From Castanea sativa (lineage: Eukaryota; Streptophyta; Magnoliopsida; Fagales; Fagaceae), in NCBI RefSeq assembly GCF_040712315.1, contig NC_134013.1, forward strand, positions 46,219,501 to 46,283,500: DNA of 64,000 nucleotides, read 5' to 3'. The notes under the pieces are model-generated. The model saw only the letters and a program-made list of their open reading frames with translations, was not told the DNA's origin and did no database searches. The translations under genes and the position numbers were made by a program. Shown piece after piece: positions 12,158 to 24,100 of the stretch (position 1 is the first letter of the stretch; each line of letters begins with the position of its first letter).

Positions 12158-15100
12158 TGCAGATCAGCGTCACTTGTTGGAGATTTCATGGTTGTTTGTT
12201 GCCGATCAAACAAGCCATCACTTGATATGTGTCTATGTCGTTGTTGATGATAGGAACGATTCTATTCCACATCGAATTCTCTTTCTTGCTCCTCCTTAGC
12301 AATGCTACCCATTTGTGGGATTGTTGTGCCATTTGGAAAATCTGAGGCTTGGGAATTGTCTATCCTACTTTTTAAAAAACAAAGGGGCTTTGCTTTGCTT
12401 GAGAGTTTGTGAGGAGTGAGAAAGATGAGAGTTTGAGAGGAACGGTTATAATGGAAAATGAGAGGAAGGATTTTTTTTTGGAATGGGAAATAATGGAATG
12501 CTCTAGGTTTCCGCTCTTAATTCTTCAATGTGCTTTGAGGTACGTGGTTTATCATTCCCTATCCCCGTCTAATGCCATGTTGTTTCCTTGGAAATTGGTG
12601 TGGTGTTTGAAGGTTCCCTCTAGGGTTGCCTACTTTTCTTGGACTGCCGCTCTAGGGAACATGTTATCTATTGACAATCTTCAGAAGAGACATATTATTT
12701 TGGATTGGTGCTGTGTGTGCAAAAAATGTGGGCAGTCTGTGGGTCATTTTCTTCTTCATTTCCCTATACCTTATGAGTTGTGGACAATGGTGTTCTATTT
12801 GTTTGGACCAAGGTGGAATAGAGGGGTGATTCATACCAGTATGAAAATTTCTAGCCGGAATGGTGGGAATGGAACATAACAAAAACCTTGATTCAGTGAA
12901 CCTTATATGTGTTTGTTCTATGTGCTCTTTTGTCTCTATGTTCATAAAAATTAGTATTTTTTATGTTCTTATCAATCATGATCAAGGGACTGCTGCCTTA
13001 AATTGGGCTCAACATGCTTGTGGATAAAATTTTGGGTTGGAGCCAAATGCTCATTTGAACATGTTACGCACTCACTTTCCCACTGCAAATGTTCAAACCA
13101 CTCCTGATGGTTGGTTTTAGAAAAATGATTGGAGGTTTGACCAGCTTAAAATCTTAGTTATCATCTATCAAGTAGTCCATGTTCTGTGAATGTGTTTTCT
13201 GATAGTTTGTTGGAAAATTATAAAGCTTAAAACTAAGACTGAATAATAATTAAAATAATCCAAATTGCCTTTATTCTAGTAATAACTAAAGTAACTTCCT
13301 ACTAACTGTAATCCAAATCAGTAACAGTGAATGTGACAACCGTTTGTGAACAGAAAAAAGAATATTGTGGGTAAAACAAGAGGAAGAAGAAATGAATGGA
13401 TTACCATAAAATGGAATGATCCAAGACCAACAACAAACAAGTTAGCATCCCTGAATTTGGTCTGAACCTTTACCCATCTGTTTGAACATCCACTCATAAA
13501 TGGTACTCTACAATACCCATTTCGTGAACACTAAAGAAATTTTGCAATCAAGAAGCCAAGTTTTTCAGGCATCTCATCAAACACCTCAAGAGAATATAAA
13601 AGATACAGTTTCATGTACATGTCAATGTGAGCTCTGGCTGTTTAAACAAACATCAACATGAAAGATAAAGAAACCAAAGAAATACATAGGAGGAAAAAAA
13701 TCCTATGATTGTCAGTAACTATTATATATTACCTTAAACAACATTGCTAAGCTACAGCTTGCAATTAGGATATATATTCCTTGATGCTCAAATTTTTGAC
13801 TGCATCAAGGACTAGTTAGCTAGAATTAAAATTGAATTGAATTGAATTGAATTCAGACTAGTCTGGCCATTGGAGCTTCTGGGAAATTTTTTGTGAGAAT
13901 TTGGCGCAGCTTTATTCAACATATCACAGAGGGGAAACAAGATTTTGGTTGAACTCATAGTTCCTATGCACTGATAGTGAAGTTATAGTTTTAGTTCGCT
14001 ATGCTTGTGATACAACTTAAAGAAAAATTAAGACAATGTAGCTTAGACTTAAGTTTTTAAATAAACACCAACCCCCCCCCCCCCCCCCCCCCAAAAAAAA
14101 GCATTCAGTTATGTTCAGATTTTTTTAATTGGTAAGTTACACATGCATCTGGTAGGACTTAAATCCATACAAGGTGCCACTTGAGTAGAGCTTGTTGGTG
14201 GTTATGTTTATATGTTAAAATGGCCAAAGAAGCAATCAAGGATCATTAAAGTGACAGAGGATGTAGCCTGGAAATAATTATGAGAAGAAGGAAAAAAAAA
14301 GCCTTAAATTAGATGAAAAGAAATTATCAATACAAAAGGAAATTCATATAAAATGTACTCCTTGCCATTTAACTGGGAAAGCTATTAGAGATTAGTGTTA
14401 TTATTAATGGATTAGAAAATGTACAAACCAATCCCAAATTTGATGTCATAGATTCAGTTCTGATTTGAGGCCAGCGAATTTATTTACTACTGATTCAAAG
14501 GTTTCTTTCTTCTTTTCTTTCAAACAATGAAATTTGATTTTCTTTCCTAATATCTAGACATCCTTGGTATAGTTAGATTTATTTAGTTTGAGACGTGATT
14601 TTTTATGCTCTATATCAATTTGGTTGGGAGCTGACACAAGGGTAAAAGAAAATCACTTGAATGATTCTCTTGACATGTATGCTCTGTCGAAATCCAAACT
14701 AGGTTGGTTGATTTTTACTACTTCTAAGCCCTACATAATCGGGATCAAGATAAATGAATTCAATAAGGGTAGATTGGTCCGATTCGTGTGGATGATGCCA
14801 AAGACAGTCGCATCTCTACTATTTGCATGGAGGAATTGGTTGGGTAAATAGTTTTCAAATATTTGGACTATGGTACCAACTTGTCTAATGTGGTTGATTT
14901 GACGGGAATGCAATACCCTTCCTTTTGAAGATATTGAGAGACCTTTAGATCTTTTAAAGTCTCTGCTAGTTGGGACTTTGTTTGAGTGGTCTCAAATTTG
15001 GGGTTTTACGCGATGTATTTCCATTTTTGATTACCTACAAGCTGTTAGTTCTTCTTATTGATTTGTTTGTAATTGTTTCAAATACAGTGTGTTCATCATT

Positions 15101-18100
15101 ATAATCGTGATGTACTTTTATATTCAATAAAACTTCTGTTACCTATCAAAAAAAAAAAAAAAAGGATTGGTCTGATTCACAGGGTGAGTGGGGCCAAGCT
15201 GCTTATGATAGATGTGTAGCTTAAACAGAACCTTTAAAATAATATTTGAATGAATCAGATTAAGGAATTTGATTTGTGGAGAGAAATTTAGTAAGGGAAG
15301 ATAATTTGTATCATGATGTGTCATTCATGGTTAAACTTTGTAAAAAGGAATGAGGGTGAATGTTAGCTTATGACAGTGAAAGATGAATAATTAATTTCTT
15401 TTCATGCAATTCTGCACTTCAAAACTACTTCAAATTAGTCAAATATGAACTATTTAATTCCTTCTTTATCTTGATCAGTGGGTGGAGCAATAAACATGGG
15501 AAGTTTGAAAATTTTTTATTTGTCAACCTGACCAAGAAATGCACAATGGTTCCATAGCATGTCTCTGTTAAGGTGCCAAACTGTGGTGATGGATCTTATT
15601 GCTGTTTTATTTGGATTTTTATAATATATTGTTTATTTTCTGTGAAATTTAAATTTTGCCTTTTATTTTATTTTAGTTTCATTTACTTGTTTAAATTTCT
15701 CGTTATACTTCTGATGTTTTCTTTACATGCAGGTTGACATTTGCGTGTTTGTCTTCGATATCATGTTTGCTAATGGACAGCAGTAATTATCTAGAACTTT
15801 CTCTTGGAATTGTTTTGGATGTTCTTGCCACATATATGTTCATCAAAAATTTAGGACAAAACCATCATGTTACACTATCATTGATTCCCATATATTCTCA
15901 AAAGGGTACAATTGAGATTCAAAATTGTAGATGTATTTTTCTCTTTTCGGCGGTTGGACAAGATTCATGCCTCAACCCAGCCATGGATACCCGAGCCAGG
16001 CCCTGAGGAGCAAATACTGTAACCAATCCCATACTACCTCCATTTTACTCTCATTTATTTAATAGATCCAGTCCGCATGAAGTTTACCGTAAGTTTGGGA
16101 AGAATCATAGTATTTTTAGCAGTATATCCGTCAAAATTAACCCTTTTACTGACCAATATAATTAATTTACTTTTAATTTATCTGTCAAGTTAGTATGAAA
16201 CCAAGTACTGCAATTGAGGGTAGAAGTTAAATTTTGCAATATCAGAAAAGTTTTTAAGTATACATTTTCTTGATCAACTGGAGTCCATTCGATGTATTCT
16301 CAGAAATCGTTGGTTTGGGTTTGACCGCTTCCCATTTGGTGAGCCACCCCAAGGAATTCCAAACAGATGCTTGGTACATGTGGACGGGTCTACATGTGCT
16401 GGTGAATTGGTGCATTGCACTAAGTGTCCCAGATGCCTTGGCCAAAGAATAAAAGTAGGTTATAAAACATAGGGGTAGTAGTTAAGTACAAAATTTGAGG
16501 CCTGGCTACCTCGGATTAGTCACAAAATTTGAGGCCTGGCTACCTCGGATTAGTCACAAAATTTTGGTTTTTACTCTGTTGATATGGGAGGTTCCATTTT
16601 CTTTTTCGTGGAGTCCAAGACCTTTGAGTTCTCTGTTGAGGAGGGAGGAACTTATTTTATGTTACGCATTTTTGAGAGAAACCGAGATTCTCTCCGATCA
16701 GTTTTCATGGGCAAAGAGGGTGCAAAACGTCTGCTAACTATTGTGGAGGATCTCATCTCTAATGCAACTACTGGAAATTTTGCACGAACATTTAGAGAGG
16801 GTGTCAAGGTATTTATCTTGCAATTAGGTTCCAATCCTCATGGCAGATTTTTTATGATCTCGGAACTTGTCCATGGCCGGCGGAAAGGCTTTATCGTGGT
16901 GCCGAGAGAATTTGGGTAGTGGGTGGAGAGGGTTTGGGCTACACTTGCGGAAAGTCATTGTTCACGAGTCGAAAATCAGCACCCGACCACAAGCTGTCTT
17001 GAAGCAGACAGTGGAGAAGTCCAAGTCTCTCTCTCTTGATGGCAACGGCGGAAGGCGGTCGGAGAGGGCATGGTGGTAGCAAGAAAGGAAAGTCATTACG
17101 CCAAATTTTCAAAATTCAAACACAACAAACTTGCGCAATCATACCCATGATTCTCGTGAATTGAATGCCTTGAAAAAGATCTTGCGAATGCGAGGCTAAA
17201 CTTCCGTTTGAAGTCCACGATATAAATGGCAAAAGCGTATCCTTTGGAGATCTCTATGGGTTTGGAGTGTGGGCCGGATGGTAGATGGCGAGGTTCGGTG
17301 GTCCAATGCTCGGGAGGTTATAAAGCCCAACCGCTTCTATGAAGTCTATAGCTCCCGCTGAAAGCCAAAGCCCCGAAGCCCCGAACCCATACAAGTCGCG
17401 GCCCAAAGCCGACACAAACCCATCTTCGTTCTTTATCAACCGGAGAGACCCGACACTGCGGGAGTTACGTACCTTCGGTTACGGTAAGTAAGTAATGAGA
17501 GAGATTCCGACGATATCGCGGTGCTTGCTACGGCCGATGCACCATCAAGTTGATCTCCTTGTAGCTTTCCGACGATAACCGAGTCATTGAAGCTCGCCGA
17601 TGACGCCGATATTGATGCCGATGCGGGGATTCCCGGCTCGATGGGGCCGATGCGAGTCTCTTGGCTCCGACGAGGCCGATGAGCAAGCAACCACCTCGAT
17701 TGCGAAGACACTTTGCGGACATCCGATTGTTGCTTCGGGAGCATTCCGGCAATGTTATCAAGAAATGGGGGAATTCGGATCGGTGGGTGCTTGAATTGAG
17801 AGATGGAAGGAGAGTGGCGGTTCCGATACAAATTTCTGCGCCAGGAGTGAAGTCACGGAGGTTCTAGAAGTGCAGAAACAGTGGCTTTGGTTCCATTGAA
17901 GTGTTCGGACCCTTTGGAGGTGTCATCGGCTCGGTTGAAGGGGATGAAGTAATTGTGGAGACTGGGTTTCGGACACATATTCGGAGGTTCTTTGAGTTGC
18001 CTAACGAAGGGGTTTGTCACCTATAGCGGTGGAACCAGCACCTTTTCTTTACCATTGGGCATGGAAGAAAAGGAATTTGTAGGAGCGAAGAGTCCATTAA

Positions 18101-21100
18101 AGAGGAATCTTACTACGGCGGTTTCAAAGTAAATTCAATGGGTTTGATAATTTCTGGGTGTATCATTAAAAGGGTTGGAAAATCAAGCAACAAATTTCTT
18201 GTTAGGTCTGAAAGGCTGAATTGCAACGTAGGGCTGCTTTGGAGATTAAAGCACGTGACTTGAAGAGTTCGGGGGTGAGAGGTATCGAGAGCTAAAAGGT
18301 CTATTCGGTTCGGTTAATTATGGTTCTACTTCTTCTAGGCGGAATGGTACTAGTAGGGTGCGGGCACTATCGTTGTTTCTAAATGAAGTTGAAGATAATT
18401 ACTTGGAATGTCGAGGTTTGAATCGGGTTGAGAAGAGGCTTCGATTCGTAATTTATTGCGATCATGGAGGTCGATATAGTATGTTTGCAGGGAGACCAAA
18501 CTTGAGTGGATCACTAGAGGAATTGTTCGAAGTATATGGGGCTGCCCATATGTTGATTGGCTTTTACAGGTTACGAAGGTGCTTACGGGGGTATTGTTTT
18601 GATGTGGGATCGAAGGGTGGTGGAAAAATTAGAGGAAACGTGGGGTATTTTCTGTTTCGTGTAAATTTAAAAAAGTTGGGGATCAATTTGAGTGGGCGTT
18701 TACGGTGTCTATGGGCCTAATTTAAACAAGAGGCGGAGGAAAATGTGGGAGGAGTTGGCGGGGCTAATTAGTTGGTGGGATGTGCCATGGTGTCTAGGAG
18801 GCGACTTCAATATAATCCGCTTCCCTTCGGAAAGATTAGAGAGTGGTATTACTCGGAGCTATGTATGAATTTTCGAGATTTTATCTCTCTCCATGGGTTG
18901 ATGGATATAGCTATGGATGGGGGCCTTTATACTTGGTCTAATACTTCCTCCGCTTCTAGAATAGACCGATTTCTTTTCTCTCCACTTTTGGCGAGATCAC
19001 TTCACGTTGTTCTCCCAAAAAAGGCTTTCAAGAGTACTTCGAGATCATTTTCCAATTTTGTTGGAGGGGGAAGTCATCGGAGAGGGAAAACCCCTTTTCG
19101 TTTTGAGAATATGTGGTTGAAGGCTGGAGAATTTTGTTGATAAAGTGAAGGTTTGGTGGGCATCTTACTTGTTCCAAGGCAATCCTAGTTTTATTCTAGC
19201 TAAGAAGTTGGCGGCTTTGAAATTGGATCTAAAAAAGTGGAACGAAGAGGAGTTTGGTAATGTCACTATTAAGAAACGACATCTATGGAACAAATTAAAT
19301 GATTTGGATGTTGAGAAAGATTCGGCCTTTAACGGTGAGGAAAAGATAGAACAAAATAATCTCCGTACGGATATTGAAAAAGCTCACTCTCTTAGAAGAG
19401 ATTAGTTGGAGGCGAAGTCTAGGATGTTGCAATTGAGGGAGAGGATGCAAATACCAAATTTTTCCATAGAATGGCTAATTCCCATAGAAGAAATAATGGC
19501 ATTGAGAGCCTTATGGTAGATGGAAATTTGTCTTCCGATCAAGGCATGATTGCTAATTGTATTACTCAATTCTATAAGAAACTATACTACTCGAGGAGCA
19601 AGTTGATAGGCTATTTCGAAGTATTGATATTTCCAAGGATATCTGGTGATAATCCAGTTGGTTGGATAGACACTTTGATGAGGCAGAAATTTTTGAGGTA
19701 ATAAAGAATTTTAATGGTGACAAATCGCACAGGTCAGATGGGTTTCCTATGGCTTTCTTCCAAGCTTGTTGGGGAATTCTTAAACCGATCTTATGGTGTT
19801 TTTAATCATTTTTATGTTAAAGGTCGAGTTTGAGAAGAGTTTGAATGCAACATTCATTACTCTCATCCCTAAAAAAATGCAGCAATTGAAGTTAAAGATT
19901 TTCGCCAGATTAGTCTTGTTGGGTGCGTTTTTATAATCATTGCTAAGGTCTTAGCCAATAGGCTTCGCACGATCATGGAAGATATAATCTCGGCATCTCG
20001 AAATGCTTTTGTGAGAAACGAGGAAGATTCTTGACCACAGTACTTATTGCTAATGAGAGCCTTGGCAGTAGATTGAAATCCGATTTGCCGAGATTACTTT
20101 GCAAATTAGATGTTGAGAAAAGGCCTTTGATCATGTAAGCTGGAGATTTCTTATGCGGTTGTTAGAAAAGGGTGGTTTCTGCGCTAAATGGCGTCGATGG
20201 ATTTTCTTTTGTATATCTACGATTCGTTTCTCTATTCGATAAATGGCTCTCCTGTGGGTTTTTTGAGAGTTCCGGGGGTTACGACAAGGAGATCCATTAT
20301 CCCCTTTGTTATTTGTATTGGTTATGGAAGCCCTTGGGAGGATGTTGGAAAAGGCTGCCCATGATGGTCACATGTCGAGGCTTTAGGGTGGGTTACGTAG
20401 AGGGAAGATCATTGGTGGTGTCTCCACCTTCTCTTTGCGAGATGATACTTTGATTTTTTGTGGTCTTTGATTTGGACCAGTTCTGTTTCTCCGTATGATC
20501 CTCATTTGGTTCGAGGTGGTTTCGGCTTAAGGATAAATTTGGGCAGAGTCGAATTGGTTCTGTTGGTATGGTGCATAATTTGGACTTATTGTTGACTGTT
20601 CTTGGCTGTAAATAAGGTACTCTTCCAATGAAGTATTTGGGTCTTCCTTTAGGAGCCAAATGCAAGGATAAGGCAATCCGGAACCCAATTAGGAAAAGAT
20701 GGAACGGAGATTAGCAGGATGGAAACGTCTGTACTTATCGAAAGGGAGGTAAAGTCACTTTAATTAAAAGCACTCTATCTAACTTACCTACTTATTTCCT
20801 ATCTCTATTCCCTATTCACACGTTGCGTGGCTAACCGAATTGAGAAACTACGGAAGAAATTTCTTATGGGGTGGCATTGGAGATGAACCAAAATTCCATT
20901 TAGTTAAATGGGCTAATGTATGCAGTCCCATTGCTTCGGGGCCTTGGGATAAGGAAGATAAGACTTTTTAATGAAGCTTTGCTTGGAAAGTGGCTATGGA
21001 GATTTGGGATGGAGAGGATTGCCTTTTGGAGGCAAGTGATAGAGGTGAAATATGGTGTGAAGGGGGTGGCTGGTGTACTAGGCACATTAATGGTCCATAT

Positions 21101-24100
21101 GGTGTGGGTTTATGGAAAAATATTCGTCGGGGATGGCCTTCTTTTTCTCGCTATATTCTATTTGATGTTGGGGATGGGTCAAGAGTGAAATTACGCAAGA
21201 CCATTGGTGTGGTGAGACTTCCCTTGCGATCGATTATCAGGAATTGTATAGATTTTGCGAGAGACAAGGAGGCTAGTGTGGTGAGCTTATGAAGCTTGAT
21301 AATGGAGTTCTCTTTTGGGATGTAAGTTTCTTTAGGGGTGTGCATGCTCGGGAATCGGAGAGGCATTGGCTGGTTTTATGGATACTATTTATGGTGCTTC
21401 GGTGAAAGGATTTGGTGAGGATAAGATGTCTTTGAAACTTGATAGAAAGAAGGGTTTTATGGTTAAAAAATTATTATAGTCTCTTAGTAGGCTCAATGAT
21501 TGTTGCTTTCCTTGGAAGAGTATATGGAAACGAGAAAATTCCTTTTCGTGTTGCTTTCTTTGTTTGGTTGCTTTGGGGAAGTGCTTAACGATTGACAATT
21601 TACGAAAAAGGAAGATTTGGATATTGGATTGGTGTTACATGTGCAAGTGCAATGGTGAATCGGTTGATCATCTTTTTCTCCATTGTCCGGTTGCAATGGA
21701 TATGTGGGCAATGGTGTTTGGATTATTCGGAGTTAGCTGGGTGATGCCACAATCTGTAGTGGGGCTATTAGCGTGTTGGCAAGGCAGGTTTGGTAGTCAT
21801 CGAAATGGGCATATATGGATGACTATTCCACATTGCTTATTGTGGTGTCTTTGGAGAGAGAGAAATAGCAGGTGCTTTGAAGATAAGGAGAGATCAATTT
21901 CAGACTTGAAGCTATTTTTCTTTAGAACCCTTAGAGATTGGTTGACTGCTTTGCAGAACCAAACATTTTTATCATTTCTTGATTTCTTAGATTCTTGTAA
22001 TTTTTGTTCTTGACTGTTTAACCCTTGTACACTCCCTGTGTACTAGGGTGTTACATTTTTTATATCAATAAACATATTACTTATCAAAAAAAAAAAAAAA
22101 AAAACATAGGGGTAGCCTTTTCCTCCCAAATCCTTCCTTGAACCCAAGAACTTCTCACCATTAGAGGGATAAGGGTTAGGAGGCATGGATGCTTCATTCA
22201 AGGAGCCGTACCTATGTTGTATCGGTGTCGTACCTGTGTCATACCAATGTCGTACCGGACACTGTGTTATAGTTTTTCAAAAATTGCTTGTGTTGCTGTG
22301 TTGTATCCATACCCATACCCATGTCCATGCTTCCTAGGGTAAAGTTATCACGTGGCAACAAGGGCCTGTGGTTTTATTCTTATTGTCCAATTTGTTGCTT
22401 CTTTAGAATAAAGTACAAGTTTAGCTTATCAATTACTCTATTACAGGCTGCTGGGTTTCTCTCTCCGCAAAAGACGAAAATGTATGCATCTCTGCATTCT
22501 ATGACAGCGTCATTCTTCTTTTCTGGATTTAAGAAACCTCTTTTCCTGAAAGTACAATCTAATCTAAATCTTTATCCCCTTTTGCCAAAAACTCTCAGAT
22601 TTGAAGGATTTGTTTCATGATGAGAAGTTGGGGTATTTCGAATATGCAAAGGAAATGACAGTAAGTTCTTTAATTTTATGTTATTTTTTAAATTTCTAAT
22701 AATCATTTTATAATCAACCTAAGGGGTTGACTCAGTGGTTCCTAAGGCCTTATGATGTCCATGAGTTCCTAGGTGTGAAACCTCTAATCAGAATCTTGGG
22801 GCCACCTTTAAGAGACTCCTCCCTATAATAACTTCGTGTGTGTGGGATTGGAGGACTACACACACCCAAGAAAATAGTCAAGTGTTCAAGTAGTCTAGAC
22901 ACCATTGTCCCCCCCATCCCCCCCCCCCCCCCCCCCCTCTCCTCCCCCAAAAAAAAATCATTTTGTATTGAATAAATAATAGTTTATTCAATTTATCTGT
23001 TTGTAGGTTGAAGCAGATGATGCTTGTTTGACCAATGAAGTCACATTAAATAGGATAAGCTCTTTTCTTGAAGATGCATTCCGCTCTTCATGTGAAGGGC
23101 TTGTGGTTAAATTATTAGATTTTAATGCTGAATATTCTCCATCTAAGCGGACTGACACATGGTTAAAGGTTTGTCAAATGAGATTGTATTGTTACTTCAG
23201 TATCTAATCGACAATGAGGAAGTATAGTATTGACCTGTGATTGAAACTGTTGGTTTCTTTGAAGGTCAAGCGAGACTATGTTGAAGGATTGTGTGATTCT
23301 CTTGATTTAGTCCCAATTGGTGCCTGGCATGGAAATGGGAGGAAAGCTGGATGGTGAGACCTATCTTTTATATACTCTTTATGCTGCCTGTGGATTTGGA
23401 ATTTGCATGAAATCAGAAATAGTTCCATCTTGCAAAATAATACAAACAAAGATAAGTGTCATTTATTTACCAAAGTAAAGGTGTTGTCAGTAACAAGAAT
23501 TCTGAATTCTAAATTCTAATTATTTTTTGTTCAAGGGAGAATTCTAAATTCTATTTGCCAAGAGCCTTGTAGCTCAATTGGTTGGCACCTCTAATGTTGG
23601 AGACATCCAAGGTTCAAATTTCCCCTTCCCCAACTATCAAATTATCAAAGAAAAAGAATTCTACATTCTATTTTGATATGATAATAATAATTTACAGTGG
23701 GTGGTAGTTTGCTTGTTGGTGTCCTCCTGGACTTATCAGGTTCAAAAAGTCGAACGGTGAAGGTATGGTTGTAGTGTGTTTCACTTTGTATTGTTGAAAG
23801 GTTTGAAAAGTTAACCAATGAAGATATGGGAGATGTATAGTGTGTTTCACATTGTAGTGTGGAAATAAATATATAAATAAACAAGTGAGACATGTAAGTG
23901 TATGAACACATGCAGAAGTGGTGGAAAAGTATGTATTAATTACTAGAATAATATTTAGTGATTTAATTCCATTCATAGCAATGTTTCCTATTTGAATTGG
24001 CTATGAGCTCTAGGTTATACCGAGATTTTGGTTTGACTTTTTTATGTTTCAGGTACAGTCCATTTCTTATGGCATGTTACAACCCTGAGACAGAGGATTT

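Larger units (their letters stand above)
10218..15732. other. 5.5-kb LIG6 intron
   Basis: Mostly AT-rich. Apart from the entries listed separately it holds a 19-bp tandem repeat 'atgtgactgttcatcac' (about 10720-10757), GA repeats at about 11056-11086 and 11329-11357, a GA tract at 12112-12153 and a C tract at 14071-14092. A 'gagcctgtttggta' word at about 11517 resembles hAT-type MITE ends. I see no exon of another gene. Confidence 0.6.
16479..22100 (+). mobile_element. near full-length L1-type LINE with target-site duplication
   Basis: A 5.6-kb element bounded by a perfect 15-bp duplication, aaaacataggggtag, at 16464-16478 and 22101-22115, and ending in a run of A after 'ttatc'. In order it holds a 5' region with two tandem 34-bp units (16489-16556), an ORF1-like frame, an AP-type endonuclease, the reverse transcriptase and the zf-RVT C-terminus. 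Both ORFs carry many frameshifts, so it is dead. Because 5' sequence including ORF1 is present, it is probably the reference copy for the truncated relatives in this window. It lies in the LIG6 intron between 15782 and 22447, in the sense orientation. Confidence 0.95.

Noticed and set aside
17436..17867. Several open frames on both strands
   Set aside because: Shadows inside the frameshifted LINE; not separate genes.
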